A stretch of DNA of 64,000 nucleotides, from NCBI RefSeq assembly GCF_003697345.1, contig NZ_RFLY01000006.1, forward strand, positions 1 through 64,000. The letters are read 5' to 3'. This document shows positions 18,978 through 28,694 of the stretch, piece after piece. The position numbers and the translations under genes were made by a program. This DNA comes from Solilutibacter pythonis. Its GTDB lineage: Bacteria > Pseudomonadota > Gammaproteobacteria > Xanthomonadales > Xanthomonadaceae. The notes under the pieces are model-generated. The model saw nothing but the letters and a program-made list of their open reading frames with translations, had not been told where the DNA came from and did not search any database. The stretch's first letter is position 1; each line of letters opens with the position of its first letter.

Positions 18978-19873
18978 CAGGCCACCTCGCGGCGACGCGG
19001 CGGCGGCAGCCAGGCGGTGCTGTCGGCCCCGCTCGAAAGCTCGATGACACGGATGCCCCGCGCTTCGAGCACTTTCCGCGCCTCGGCCAGCGGCGCGGAA
19101 AAATCCTTCGCCCACTGCCGGCGCTGGGCCGTGCCCTGCAAATCCAGTTCGATGCGCCCATGTCCCAGCGCGAACGGCAGCCGTGTCCTGGGCGGGGCCT
19201 GTTCCAGCGGGTCGGTCAACAGGAGAACGATGACCTCGCCGTGGCGCGCCAGTGCGGCCCAGCGCGCGGCCGCGACCGTCAGCACGCTGGCCGACTCGGC
19301 CAGCGCCACGAGGCGCGCGCCGGGACGCAGCACGCGCTGCGCGTGATCGAGCGCGACGGCGAGCCCGGCGTCCTCCAGCGGCGGCGCGGCATACCAGCGG
19401 CGCAGCGCCTCCAGCACGCGCAGCACGGCCCGCACGCCACCGGCCGGCGAAATCGGCGCTTCGCGGATCGAGCCGCGCAGCGCCGCGATACGGTCGCCGT
19501 CGGCTTGCGCCGCCCAGGCCGCAACCGCGCCGGCGCGGGCGGCCTGTACGGATTTGAAGCGCACCCGGCTGCCGAAGTACAACGCGGGCGCGGTATCGGC
19601 CACGATCAGCGTCAATCGGTCGCGCTCGGCCTGGAACAATTTGGTGTGGGCGCGGCCGCTGCGCGCGCTCAGGCGCCAATCGATGTGGCGAGCGTCGTCG
19701 CCGGCCACATATTCGCGCGACTCGGCGTATTCCATCCCACGGCCACGCAACGGCGAGCGCGCGATGCCGCTGACGCCGTGATGGCCACGCCGCGCCGGCG
19801 ACCGTCTTTGCACCGAATTGCGCAAGGCGATCAATGCCGGCAGCGTGGGAGCGATGGCGTCCTCCGGGATCAT
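18977..19873 (-). CDS. DUF58 domain protein
   Basis: A 298-residue soluble protein. GMEYAESREYVAGDDARHIDWR is the diagnostic DUF58 motif (R-x-Y-x-x-G-D-x-x-R-x-I-D-W), followed by a VWA-like domain (LTLIVADTAPALYFGSR) and a C-terminal alpha/beta section. It starts 5 bases after moxR ends and overlaps the DUF4381 gene by ATGA. DUF58 proteins accompany MoxR ATPases and are thought to link them to the membrane VWA proteins. Confidence 0.9.
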   Translation of the reverse strand: MIPEDAIAPTLPALIALRNSVQRRSPARRGHHGVSGIARSPLRGRGMEYAESREYVAGDDARHIDWRLSARSGRAHTKLFQAERDRLTLIVADTAPALYFGSRVRFKSVQAARAGAVAAWAAQADGDRIAALRGSIREAPISPAGGVRAVLRVLEALRRWYAAPPLEDAGLAVALDHAQRVLRPGARLVALAESASVLTVAAARWAALARHGEVIVLLLTDPLEQAPPRTRLPFALGHGRIELDLQGTAQRRQWAKDFSAPLAEARKVLEARGIRVIELSSGADSTAWLPPPRRREVA

Positions 19874-19878
19874 CGCGC

Positions 19879-20886
19879 TCAGGGATGCGGCACCCGCGCC
19901 AGCACCGCCTGCACCAGCCGTTCGCCATCCCAGCCCTCCGCGCTGGCCTCGAAGCTGGGCAGCACGCGGTGGCGCAACACGTCGGGGGCGACAGCGCGGA
20001 TGTCCTCGGGCGTGACGAAATCGCGCCCGGCCAGCCAGGCGCGGGCCCGGGCGCAGCGTTCCAGGGCGATCGAACCGCGCGGGCTGGCGCCCCAGGCGAT
20101 CCGCCGCGCCAAGGACGGGTCGTAGCGCCCGGCATCGCGCGTCGCCAGCACGATTTCCACCAGATAGCGCTCCAGCGCCGGCGCCATGTGCAGGCCGAGC
20201 ACGGCGCGGCGCGCGGCCAGCACTTCGTCCTGGCCGATGCGCACATGCTCGACAGGCGCGCGCCCTTCGTTGCCGGCCAGCGCCTGGGTGCGGTTCAGCC
20301 GCAGGATTTCGGCTTCGCTCTCGGCATCGGGATAGCCGATCCGCACATACATCAGGAAGCGGTCGAGTTGGGCCTCGGGCAGCGGGAAAGTACCTTCCTG
20401 CTCGATCGGGTTCTGCGTCGCCATCACCAGGAACAAACGGGGCAGCGCGTAGGTATGGCGGCCAACCGTCACCTGGCGCTCGGCCATCGCCTCCAGCAAC
20501 GCCGACTGCACCTTGGCCGGCGCCCGGTTGATCTCGTCGGCCAGTAGCAGCGAATGGAAAATCGGCCCGGGCTGGAACTCGAAACGCGACTCCTCTGCGC
20601 GCCAGACCTCGGTGCCGGTGAGATCGGCCGGCAACAGGTCGGGCGTGAACTGGACCCGGGCGAATTCCGCTTCGATGCGCGCCGCCAACGCGCGAATCGC
20701 GGTGGTCTTGGCAAGCCCCGGCGCGCCCTCCACCAGCAGGTGCCCATCGGCGAGCAAGGCGACCAGCAGCCGCTCGACCAACAGCGATTGCCCGACGATC
20801 TCCCGACACAACGCCTCTTGCAGCGACTTGAAGGCGGCGTGCGGGGCATCGCTGACGGGAACGGGCGGCGGCGTGGCGGTATCCAT
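19879..20886 (-). CDS. moxR: MoxR-family AAA+ ATPase
   Basis: A 335-residue AAA+ ATPase: Walker A EGAPGLAKT, Walker B LLLADEINRAPAKVQSALLEAM, sensor region ATQNPIEQEGTFPLPEAQLDRF and a C-terminal helical lid. These are textbook MoxR features. The family acts as a chaperone activating or assembling VWA-protein complexes. First gene of the six-gene operon. The start is uncertain: ATG 20886 gives the usual length, and an in-frame ATG at 20937 adds 17 residues; neither has a good ribosome binding site. Confidence 0.93.
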   Translation of the reverse strand: MDTATPPPVPVSDAPHAAFKSLQEALCREIVGQSLLVERLLVALLADGHLLVEGAPGLAKTTAIRALAARIEAEFARVQFTPDLLPADLTGTEVWRAEESRFEFQPGPIFHSLLLADEINRAPAKVQSALLEAMAERQVTVGRHTYALPRLFLVMATQNPIEQEGTFPLPEAQLDRFLMYVRIGYPDAESEAEILRLNRTQALAGNEGRAPVEHVRIGQDEVLAARRAVLGLHMAPALERYLVEIVLATRDAGRYDPSLARRIAWGASPRGSIALERCARARAWLAGRDFVTPEDIRAVAPDVLRHRVLPSFEASAEGWDGERLVQAVLARVPHP

Positions 20887-20978
20887 CGGCTGAAACGGCG
20901 GCGGCGGGAGCGACAGTTTGACCGTTTTCCCCCGCATCGGTTCAACTCGCGAGGCGGCATTCAGCCTCGATCCCGGCG

Positions 20979-21004
20979 CAAACGAAACGAGGCCCGCAGG
21001 CCCC
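20979..21004 (-). terminator. Weak terminator-like hairpin downstream of pilQ
   Basis: On the - strand GGGGCC and GGCCTC form a six-pair stem with a short loop (about 20989-21004), followed by GTTTCGTTT. It lies some 27 bases after the pilQ stop codon and before the moxR start. Confidence 0.45.
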
Positions 21005-21030
21005 GTCCGTTTCCAGTCGACAAGCGAGGG

Positions 21031-22908
21031 TCAGTGCATCTGCTGCTGGACCCTGAGGATCTTCGGGGTGACGAAGATCAGCAACTCGGCTTTCTCGTTT
21101 CCGAAACTCTTGTTCTTGAACAGATTGCCGAGCACCGGCAGGTCGCCGAGGAAGGGCACCTTGCGTATCGAATCGGTGTCCTTGAATTCGTATACGCCGC
21201 CGACGACCACCGTCTGGCCGTTCTCGATCAACGCCGCCGTGTTGATCTGCCGTTTGGCGATCACCGGCACCCGGCCGATGCTGCTGTTGAGGTAACTGTC
21301 CACCTCGTTCTTGGTAACGAACATGTTGAGGAAGACCCGGTCGTCGTTGGTGATGGTCGGCGTGACCTTCAGTTCCAGCAGCACGTCCTTGAACTGCACC
21401 GTCGGCATGGCCACACCGCCGGCGGAAGCAGTCGTGGTGACGTAGCCGATTTCCTTACCCTGCTGAATCACCGCCTCGCGCTGGTTGGTGGTGAGGATAC
21501 GCGGGTTGGAGAGTACTTCACCGCGCTGCTGCTGCTGCATGGCGGTCAGCTCGAGGTCCAACGAGAAATTGGCCCCCAGCAGCGTATAGGCGATGCCCGC
21601 CGCGCTGCCGGTGGAAGGGCTGGCCGGCAAATCGACATTGAGCCCGCCGGGCAGACGCGAGGTGGATCCCGAACCCGGCAGCTTGCCGCCGATACCCGCT
21701 TGGTTGGTGCCCTTTCTGCTCCCGCTGACGCCAAAACGCGCGCCAAGGTCACGAGCGAACGATTCGGTGGCGATCACGATCCTCGCCTCGATCACCACCT
21801 GATCCACCGGGCGGTCGATCTCGTTGATCAGCCGGCGCATCGCCTCGACCTTCTTGGGGATGTCGCTGATCATCAAGGTATTGGTGCGCTGGTCGGCGAC
21901 CAGGCGCCCGCGCGGCGACAGGAAGCTGCCTTCCTGATTGCTGCCGCCCGAGCCGCCACCCGGCTGAGACGAACCACCGCCAATGCCCTTAGCCTCGGTC
22001 AGCGCTTTGTAGATCGCTTCGGCGCTGTGGTAGTTGATACGGATGAATTCGGTGGTCAGATCCTGGCGGTTTTCCAGGGCGATGCGAGCATCTTCCTTGT
22101 CCTGCTCGTACTTGGATATCTCCGACTGCGGCGCCACCCAGATCACGTTGCCCTGGCGGCGCTTGTCCAGCCCCTTGGCCTGTAGGATCAGGTCGAGCGC
22201 CTGATCCCACGGCACGTTGACCAGACGCAGCGTGATATTGCCGGCGACCGTGTCCGAAGCCACGATGTTCAACCCCGATTCCTCGGCGATGAGCTGCAAC
22301 ACCGGGCGCACCGGGATGTCCTGGAAATTGAAGTTGACCGGCTTGCCGCGATAGACCCGGGCATCGCTCTTGGCCGCCGCGCTCTGCGCCGCGCTGGCGA
22401 TGGTCGAAGCCAGAGCGCCCTGCGCCACCTGCTCCGTGCGCGGCAGGATTTCGACGATGTACTCGCGGCCACGCTGGTAGGCCATCGATTCGAAGGCGCC
22501 GCTGGTGTCGAGCACGATCCGGCGACCGCCGGACTCGATCCGCCGCACCGGGGTGGCGAAGTCGGTCACGTCGAGGTTCTTGGCGAGCGCGGCCGGCAAC
22601 TGCGCCTGGCCAAGATCGACCACCACCTGCGAACCTTGGTTGCGCAGGTCGGGCGCGGCGCCCTCGCCGCTGAAACTCACCACCAGACGGCCGGCGCCAT
22701 CGGTGCCGCGACGGAAATCGATGTTGCTGACCGCCGGTGCGGCGGCTGGGGCAGGCATCGTCGTCGCCACCGTCTGCGGGGCGGGCAGCGGCGCGGTGAC
22801 GGGCTGGCCGGCACTGGCCGAGGCGGCAAACATCCCGCAGGTCAGGCCCGCGAGAACCGTCCGCAACGGACGGGAGATCGTATAGGACGGCATGTTCTTA
22901 CCTTTCAT
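21031..22908 (-). CDS. pilQ: Type IV pilus outer-membrane secretin PilQ
   Basis: A 625-residue secretin. Order: signal peptide (to about residue 33), a single AMIN domain (VVDLGQAQLP...IVLDTSGAF), an STN/N0 domain (VNFNFQDIPVRPVLQLIAEESGLNIVASD), the N1 domain with a Gly/Ser-rich insertion, and the secretin barrel ending VPVLGNLFKN and LLIFVTPKIL. It forms the gated outer-membrane channel through which the pilus fibre passes. Pseudomonas PilQ has two AMIN domains; I see clear evidence for one here, consistent with the shorter length. Overlaps pilP by one base (TAATG); last gene of pilMNOPQ. Confidence 0.96.
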   Translation of the reverse strand: MKGKNMPSYTISRPLRTVLAGLTCGMFAASASAGQPVTAPLPAPQTVATTMPAPAAAPAVSNIDFRRGTDGAGRLVVSFSGEGAAPDLRNQGSQVVVDLGQAQLPAALAKNLDVTDFATPVRRIESGGRRIVLDTSGAFESMAYQRGREYIVEILPRTEQVAQGALASTIASAAQSAAAKSDARVYRGKPVNFNFQDIPVRPVLQLIAEESGLNIVASDTVAGNITLRLVNVPWDQALDLILQAKGLDKRRQGNVIWVAPQSEISKYEQDKEDARIALENRQDLTTEFIRINYHSAEAIYKALTEAKGIGGGSSQPGGGSGGSNQEGSFLSPRGRLVADQRTNTLMISDIPKKVEAMRRLINEIDRPVDQVVIEARIVIATESFARDLGARFGVSGSRKGTNQAGIGGKLPGSGSTSRLPGGLNVDLPASPSTGSAAGIAYTLLGANFSLDLELTAMQQQQRGEVLSNPRILTTNQREAVIQQGKEIGYVTTTASAGGVAMPTVQFKDVLLELKVTPTITNDDRVFLNMFVTKNEVDSYLNSSIGRVPVIAKRQINTAALIENGQTVVVGGVYEFKDTDSIRKVPFLGDLPVLGNLFKNKSFGNEKAELLIFVTPKILRVQQQMH

Positions 22909-23438
22909 TATTGATTCTCCAGCGTGATCGTGGCCGGACGTTCCAGCCAGCCGCCAGCGCCATCGGACACCAGTTCGATCAGTTCGATACGGTCTTCGTA
23001 CACCGCCACCACCCGGCCATCGCTCTGGCCGAGATAGTTGCCCGGCGAGACCCGGTAAGTGACCTTGTCCGGCCCCATCACCAGCCCCACGACGCCCCGA
23101 CCGCGGCCAAGGGTGCCGACCATGTCGAGCGAGTCGAGCGGAAACGCCTCAAGCGGCTGGCGGCGGCGGTCGGAATCCGGGCGCGTGCCGCCCACGTTCT
23201 GCACCACCGCTTCGGGGTCGAACGGGTCGCGGATGCCGCTGCCGTCGAACTGGAAAGTCTCGAACGGCTTGATCACCGGAATCGGCTCCAGCGGCGGCGC
23301 CGGCCGGGCGCGTACCTGGGCAACCCATTCGACCAGATTGGGGGCGTCACCGGGGCTATCTGTAATGTCTCGCCCACACCCCGCGGAAAGCAGCACGACG
23401 CAGCCGAGGCCCAGGAAGGATATCGGTCGAGTCCTCAT
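22908..23438 (-). CDS. pilP: Type IV pilus assembly lipoprotein PilP
   Basis: A 176-residue inner-membrane lipoprotein with lipobox LLSAGC near residue 21, an unstructured segment, and a C-terminal beta domain (LDSLDMVGTLGRGRGVVGLVMGPDKVTYRVSPGNYLG, in which DMVGTL and YxVxxGxxLG are typical of PilP). It bridges the PilN/PilO heterodimer to the PilQ secretin in the periplasm. It overlaps pilO by four bases and pilQ by one. Confidence 0.94.
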   Translation of the reverse strand: MRTRPISFLGLGCVVLLSAGCGRDITDSPGDAPNLVEWVAQVRARPAPPLEPIPVIKPFETFQFDGSGIRDPFDPEAVVQNVGGTRPDSDRRRQPLEAFPLDSLDMVGTLGRGRGVVGLVMGPDKVTYRVSPGNYLGQSDGRVVAVYEDRIELIELVSDGAGGWLERPATITLENQ

Positions 23439-24079
23439 TTTTTCCCGGCCTCCTCTTTCTTCGCCGCCTCGGCGGCATCCAGCGCCTGCTTGTCTTCGGG
23501 GTCGTTCTCGTCCAGGTAGCGGTAGGTCTTGACCGTCCCCTCCAACGCCAGCGCGCCGTTCTTCTCCTTCGGCGTCAGGGTGATGTTGTGCATGGTCATG
23601 ATCACCACGCGCGGCAACGAGGCGACGCCGCTCATGAAGGCGCCGAACTGGTGGTAATTACCCACCAGACGCAACTGGATCGGCTTCTCGGCATAGAACT
23701 CGCGGGCGATTTCCTGCTGCGGCTGAAACAGCTCGTTGCGGATACCCGATGCCAGCGCGGTCTGCGAGATATCGACGATGATGTCCGGCATCTCGGTCTT
23801 GCTCGGCAGTTGCCGCAGCATCTGTTGCAGTTCCTGCTCCATCTGCTCCATCTGTTGCTTGAGCGGCTCCAGGTTGGCGGCTTGCCCCTGTTTCTCCTCG
23901 AAGGTCGAACGCAAGGTGGCTTCCTGAGCCGCCAACCCTTCGAGCTCTTCCTTCTTGCCGCTGAACAACAGCAGGTAGGCCAGCAACAGGATGATCAGCG
24001 CGGCAAGCCCGCAGAACACCCACTGCATGTTGCGCGGCCAACTGCCGATGTTGTTGAGATTGAGATTCTGCTTGCTCAT
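23435..24079 (-). CDS. pilO: Type IV pilus alignment protein PilO
   Basis: A 214-residue protein with one N-terminal membrane helix (about 22-40), a coiled-coil segment rich in Glu/Gln (about 42-90), and the ferredoxin-like periplasmic domain (MPDIIVDISQTALASGIRNELFQPQ...YHQFGAFMSGVASLPRVVIM). It pairs with PilN in the inner-membrane alignment complex. ATGA-type overlaps join it to pilN and pilP. The lysine/glutamate-rich C-terminal tail is unremarkable. Confidence 0.95.
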   Translation of the reverse strand: MSKQNLNLNNIGSWPRNMQWVFCGLAALIILLLAYLLLFSGKKEELEGLAAQEATLRSTFEEKQGQAANLEPLKQQMEQMEQELQQMLRQLPSKTEMPDIIVDISQTALASGIRNELFQPQQEIAREFYAEKPIQLRLVGNYHQFGAFMSGVASLPRVVIMTMHNITLTPKEKNGALALEGTVKTYRYLDENDPEDKQALDAAEAAKKEEAGKK

Positions 24080-24834
24080 TTCGCCTCCGTTTCGACACTG
24101 GCCGGCCGCTCGGGCTTGGGCGATTCGGCGGGTGCGGCCGCTGCTGGCGCGGCATCGGTCGCGGCGGGCGCCGGGGTGATCGGCGCCACCGCGGCCGGCG
24201 GGCCGGCGGGCGCATCGGCCGGTGCCGGCACCGGTACCGGATCGGGTGTCGGCGGCGCATTCGGATCACGCGGCTCGCTTGGGTTGGACAGCGTCACCCG
24301 CATGGTGAAGACATAAGGCAGTTGCGAGACCGCGCCGCCCTCCTTCGCCTGGCTGGCCTCGATCACGTTGACATCCGGATTCTTCATCCAGCCCGCTCCC
24401 TCAAGGTTGCGCATGTAGGTGGCCACCCGCGCATTCGACTGCGCGCGCCCCTCCAGCGTCATTTGCTCGCCCTCCTGCTTCAGGGCGGTCAGCATCAGCC
24501 CCTCGGGCACGGTGCGCATCAATGCGTCGAACAAGTGCACCATCTGGAAGCGGTTGCCTTGCAGTTCCTCGATCACCTGCTTGCGATTGAGCAGCGCTTC
24601 CTTCTTCTGCTTGAGGGCCTCGATGTCCTTGATCTGCTCATCGACCTTCTTGATCTCAGCCTCAAGGAAAGCATTGCGATCATGCTGGCCGGCAATCTGG
24701 CCGTTGAACCAGAACCAGACCAGCAGCGACGCCAGGACGGCGGCCAGCACCGAGCCGCCGATCATCATGTAGAACGTCTGCTCACGCTGCTTGCGGCGCT
24801 CTTCGCGCCACGGCAATAGATTGATCTTCAGCAT
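24076..24834 (-). CDS. pilN: Type IV pilus alignment protein PilN
   Basis: A 252-residue protein starting MLKINLLPWREERRK, the conserved PilN cytoplasmic motif that docks on PilM. It has one membrane helix (about 23-43), a coiled coil (about 50-85) and a periplasmic domain. After about residue 190 comes a tail of roughly 60 residues that is almost entirely Pro, Ala, Asp and Glu; this extension lengthens the protein beyond the usual size. Start 24834 overlaps the pilM stop (ATGA). Confidence 0.95.
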   Translation of the reverse strand: MLKINLLPWREERRKQREQTFYMMIGGSVLAAVLASLLVWFWFNGQIAGQHDRNAFLEAEIKKVDEQIKDIEALKQKKEALLNRKQVIEELQGNRFQMVHLFDALMRTVPEGLMLTALKQEGEQMTLEGRAQSNARVATYMRNLEGAGWMKNPDVNVIEASQAKEGGAVSQLPYVFTMRVTLSNPSEPRDPNAPPTPDPVPVPAPADAPAGPPAAVAPITPAPAATDAAPAAAAPAESPKPERPASVETEAK

Positions 24835-25892
24835 CAGTCGAAGCTCCTCAGCGCGAGGCCGCAGGCAATCATCAGGGCCGGGGCGTCCTGGGCCAGCGCC
24901 TGCGCCTGCACGCGCGGCCCAAGCGTCATCTGCGCCAGCGGATTGGCCAGCAAGGTGGAAACGCCCAGTTGCTCCTCGACCTGCTGGGCGATACCGGGAA
25001 TGGAGGCGCAACCGCCCGAGAGCACGATCTGGTCGACGCGGTTGTATTCGCTGCTGGCGTAGTAGAACTGCAACAGGCGGCTCACCTGCTGGGCCAGCGT
25101 CTCGCGGAACGGCTCCAGGACCTCGGCCTCGTAGCTTTCGGGCAGACCGCCCAGCCGCTTGGCGCGACCGGCTTCTTCCCAGGTCAGGCCGTAGCGGCGC
25201 ATGATCTCCTCGGTCAGCTGCCGGCCGCCGAACACCTGCTCGCGGGCGTACAGGCTGCGCCCATCGCGCAGGATGCTGAGGGTGGTCATCGAAGCGCCGA
25301 TGTCCACCAGCGCCACCAGGCCACCGGCCGGCAGGTTCATCGCTGGGCGCATCAGTGCGAAGGCGTTTTCGATCGCGAATGCCTCGACGTCCATCACCTT
25401 GGCCTTCAGCCCGGCGATTTCCAGTACCGACTGGCGGGTCTCCACGTCTTCCGAGCGCGCCGCGACCAGCAGCACCTGCTGCATGTCCGGCGTTCCCGGC
25501 AACGGGCCGACCGGCTGGAAATCGATGCTCACTTCCTCGATCGGGTAAGGGATGTAATTGGCGGCCTCCAGCTCGACCTGGGCCTCCAGCTCTTCCTCGC
25601 TGAGGTCGCCCGGCATCGGGATCAGCTTGGTGATGACCGAGGAGCCGGCCACCGCCGCCGCCGCGAACTTGACCTTGCTGCCGGAACGGGCGAACGCGCG
25701 GCGGATGGCCTCGGCCACCTGCTCCAGCTCGACCACGTTCTTCTCGACCACCGCATTGGGGGGCAAGGGCTCCACGGCATAGTGCTCAACACGGTAACGC
25801 TCTCCGACGCGCGCGAGCTGGAGCAGCTTCACCGCGGTCGAACTGATATCGACGCCTACCAGCGCCGTTTGTGTATTTCTGACGAATCTCAC
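24834..25892 (-). CDS. pilM: Type IV pilus inner-membrane platform protein PilM
   Basis: A 352-residue cytoplasmic actin-like ATPase fold. GVDISSTAVKLLQLAR is the phosphate-1 motif, VALVDIGASMTTLSILRDG phosphate-2, and IVLSGGCASIPGIAQ the adenosine motif. It binds the PilN N-terminus. A GTG start at 25892 with an AGGAAGG site just upstream fits the family length better than an upstream ATG at 25943. First gene of the operon, divergent from the PBP1A gene. Confidence 0.95.
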   Translation of the reverse strand: MRFVRNTQTALVGVDISSTAVKLLQLARVGERYRVEHYAVEPLPPNAVVEKNVVELEQVAEAIRRAFARSGSKVKFAAAAVAGSSVITKLIPMPGDLSEEELEAQVELEAANYIPYPIEEVSIDFQPVGPLPGTPDMQQVLLVAARSEDVETRQSVLEIAGLKAKVMDVEAFAIENAFALMRPAMNLPAGGLVALVDIGASMTTLSILRDGRSLYAREQVFGGRQLTEEIMRRYGLTWEEAGRAKRLGGLPESYEAEVLEPFRETLAQQVSRLLQFYYASSEYNRVDQIVLSGGCASIPGIAQQVEEQLGVSTLLANPLAQMTLGPRVQAQALAQDAPALMIACGLALRSFD

Positions 25893-25942
25893 GCAGCCTT
25901 CCTCCCCATGAACACGGCCGGGACGGCCATGCTCAATCGACA

Positions 25943-25971
25943 TTCATAACGGAATCTTTACACCGACGCAA
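25943..25971 (-). promoter_or_regulatory. Likely sigma70 promoter of pilMNOPQ
   Basis: Read on the - strand: TTGCGT (25971-25966) and TATGAA (25948-25943) separated by exactly 17 bases. The -10 ends about 50 bases upstream of the pilM GTG start. Confidence 0.55.
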
Positions 25972-26061
25972 TACCCTGCACCAAAACAATCAATCGGTTC
26001 TGGCCGTTTTCTCGAACCAATCGGAACTTCACGGCCAGCCCTGATCCCCCCTACCGCGCAC

Positions 26062-26067
26062 TATACT
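26062..26067 (+). promoter_or_regulatory. -10-like element upstream of the PBP1A gene
   Basis: TATACT at 26062-26067, about 39 bases before the PBP1A start. No convincing -35 hexamer is visible at normal spacing. Confidence 0.4.
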
Positions 26068-26105
26068 TCACCGTCTGCCTGATCGGTTCGAGGATTCCTC
26101 GTTTC

Positions 26106-28586
26106 ATGTCCTTTTTTCGCCGTTTGCTGCGCTGGACCCTGGTCGGGGTCGTGGTTCTTGGCCTGTTGGGCGCGGCCGTGGGCGCCACGATCCATGCCAG
26201 GATTTCATCCGGCCTGCCCGATGTCCAGACGCTGCGCAGCACCGAATTGCAGGAGCCTTTGCAGGTGTACGCGAAGGATGGCCGCCTGATCGCCCTCTTC
26301 GGCGAGGGCCGCCGCTACCCGATCGACATCGAGAGCGTGCCGAAGCCGGTCAAGGACGCCTTCCTCGCCGCCGAGGACGCTGATTTCTACAAGCACGAAG
26401 GCATCGATTTCAAGGGCATCGCCCGCGCGGTCTGGCTCATGGCGACCACCAGCGACCGCCGCATCCCCGGCGGCTCGACCATCACCATGCAGGTCGCCAA
26501 GATGTTCTACCAGGAGGGCCAGAAGCGCGACTACGACGCCAAGCTCGCGCAGATGCTGCTGGCGCGAAAGATCGAGCAGGAGATGTCGAAGGACGAGATC
26601 TTCGAGCTTTACCTCAACAAGAGCTTCTTCGGCCACCGCTCCTACGGCATCGCCGCGGCGGCCGAGTACTACTACGGCAAGACCCTCGACCAACTGACGC
26701 TGGGCGAAATCGCCACCCTGGTGGCGACGCCCAAGTTCCCCTCCAGCGCCAATCCGCTGACCAACCCGGCGCGCAACCGCGAGCGCCGCAACGACTACAT
26801 CCTCCCGCGCATGGTGCAACTGGGGATGATCGGCCAGGCCGAGGCCGATGCCGCGGCGGCCGAGCCGATGCACGCCGCGCCGCACGAGCGCCCGGTCGAG
26901 GTATACGCCCCCTACGTGGCCGAGATGGTACGGCAGGAGATGATCGCCCGTTACGGCGAGGCCGCCCTGACCCGCGGCTACCACGTCACCACCACCATCG
27001 ATCCCGCCCTGCAAGCCGCCGCCGACGGCGCGGTCATCGCCGGTCTACGCATCTACGACCGTCGCCACGGTTTCAACAAGGTCGAACGGCGCTTCGACCT
27101 GGCGCCAGGCGAAACCGATGCGGCCATCGCCGCGCGCCTCGCCGCTATCCCGCCGCAGGCCGGCAGCGTCCCGGCGGTCGTGGTCGAAACCGGCGGCGAC
27201 GGTAGCGCGACCGTGATCGACCGCGAGGGCCAGCGCATCGTCCTGCCCGCCGCCGCCGGCCGGCCCTGGCCGGGCAAGTCGCCGTCACAGCTCTACAAGC
27301 GCGGCGATCTCGCCCGCATCCGCAAGCCGGGAAAAGACGGCGAGTGGAAGGTCGACCAGTTGCCGCGCGCCCAGGCCACCCTGGTCTCGCTCGACCCCGA
27401 CAACGGCGCACTGGTGGCGCTGGTCGGCGGCTACAGCTTCGCCGGCAACAAGTTCAACCGCGCCACCCAGGCCAGGCGCCAGCCCGGTTCCAGCTTCAAA
27501 CCCTTCATTTACGCCGCCTCGCTCGAACGTGGCTTCAACCCCGCCTCGATCGTGCAGGACGCGCCGGTTGTCTTTCGCCAGGGCAACGGCAAGGTCTGGC
27601 GGCCGCAGAACGACGGCGGCCGCTTCGCCGGCCCGGTACGCCTGCGCGAGGCCCTGGTGTGGTCGCGCAATTTGGTGTCGGTGCGTCTGCTCGACGCGAT
27701 CGGCGTCGATTACGCCCGCCGCTACATCAGTCACTTCGGTTTCGATGAAAAGGAAATGCCGCCAAACCTGTCGATGTCGCTTGGCACCGCCTCGCTCACG
27801 CCACTGTCGGTCGCGCGCGGCTATGCGGTATTCGCCAACGGCGGCTCGCGGGTCAACACCTGGTTCATCGACGAGGTGAAGGACCGCGACGGCAAGATCG
27901 TCTTCAAGGAGAACCCGCCGACCGCCTGCCGTGGCTGCGGCGGCCACGCCGCCGGGAGCGGTGACGGCAACACGCCGGCCAGGCCGGAAGTGGTCGATGG
28001 CTTCAACTTCGGCGCCGCCGCGCCGGCCAAACCAGCCGCCGTCGCCAGCCAGGCCGCCAAACCGACCGCGTTGCCGGAAGGCGGCGTGATCGCCCCGCGC
28101 GCGATCGACGCGCGCGTGGCCTATCAGATCCAGTCGATGATGGCCGACGTGGTCAAGCGCGGCACCGCCACCGCCGCGCGCGTGCTCAAGCGCGAGGACA
28201 TCGGCGGCAAGACCGGCTCCACCAACGACCACCGCGACGCCTGGTTCACCGGCTACGGCGGCCCCTACGTCACCGTGGTCTGGGTTGGCCGCGACGACTT
28301 CAAATCACTGGGCTACCGCGAATACGGCGGCAAGGCCGCGCTGCCGATCTGGATCAGCTATATGAAGGCGGCATTGGAAGGCCAGCCGGTGCGCCCGCTG
28401 GCGCCGCCGGAGGGCATGGTCAAGGTCAGCGTCAGCGCCGGCGGCCAGTTGATCCCGGGCGGCGCCGGCGGGATCGTCGAATGGATCAAGGCCGAGGATC
28501 TGGAGAAATTGGAAACGCAAGTCGATCACGACGCGCCCGACGACAGCCTGGCCGAACCGGCCGAAGACACCTACGACATCTTCTGA
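26106..28586 (+). CDS. mrcA: Penicillin-binding protein 1A, bifunctional transglycosylase/transpeptidase
   Basis: An 826-residue class A PBP. It has an N-terminal membrane anchor (about 10-32), a GT51 glycosyltransferase domain with catalytic Glu in [15 protein letters not shown] (about residue 90) and [11 protein letters not shown], an OB-like region, and a transpeptidase domain with active Ser462 in the SxxK motif (PGSSFKPF), SRN (WSRNLVS) and KTG (residues 702-704). It polymerises and cross-links peptidoglycan at the inner membrane. An inserted segment with a CRGCGG motif and an Ala/Pro-rich stretch precedes the last transpeptidase motif. Divergence from pilMNOPQ is the usual gammaproteobacterial arrangement. 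Confidence 0.97.
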   Translation: MSFFRRLLRWTLVGVVVLGLLGAAVGATIHARISSGLPDVQTLRSTELQEPLQVYAKDGRLIALFGEGRRYPIDIESVPKPVKDAFLAAEDADFYKHEGIDFKGIARAVWLMATTSDRRIPGGSTITMQVAKMFYQEGQKRDYDAKLAQMLLARKIEQEMSKDEIFELYLNKSFFGHRSYGIAAAAEYYYGKTLDQLTLGEIATLVATPKFPSSANPLTNPARNRERRNDYILPRMVQLGMIGQAEADAAAAEPMHAAPHERPVEVYAPYVAEMVRQEMIARYGEAALTRGYHVTTTIDPALQAAADGAVIAGLRIYDRRHGFNKVERRFDLAPGETDAAIAARLAAIPPQAGSVPAVVVETGGDGSATVIDREGQRIVLPAAAGRPWPGKSPSQLYKRGDLARIRKPGKDGEWKVDQLPRAQATLVSLDPDNGALVALVGGYSFAGNKFNRATQARRQPGSSFKPFIYAASLERGFNPASIVQDAPVVFRQGNGKVWRPQNDGGRFAGPVRLREALVWSRNLVSVRLLDAIGVDYARRYISHFGFDEKEMPPNLSMSLGTASLTPLSVARGYAVFANGGSRVNTWFIDEVKDRDGKIVFKENPPTACRGCGGHAAGSGDGNTPARPEVVDGFNFGAAAPAKPAAVASQAAKPTALPEGGVIAPRAIDARVAYQIQSMMADVVKRGTATAARVLKREDIGGKTGSTNDHRDAWFTGYGGPYVTVVWVGRDDFKSLGYREYGGKAALPIWISYMKAALEGQPVRPLAPPEGMVKVSVSAGGQLIPGGAGGIVEWIKAEDLEKLETQVDHDAPDDSLAEPAEDTYDIF

Positions 28587-28694
28587 CCCGCACTGCGCGC
28601 CCGCCCCGAGGCGACAGGCCGGACGCGCGCCGCGCCACCTTCATCCGAAATTCGCACCGATGAGCTAAAGTCCCCCGCGACTCAATGGGGGACG

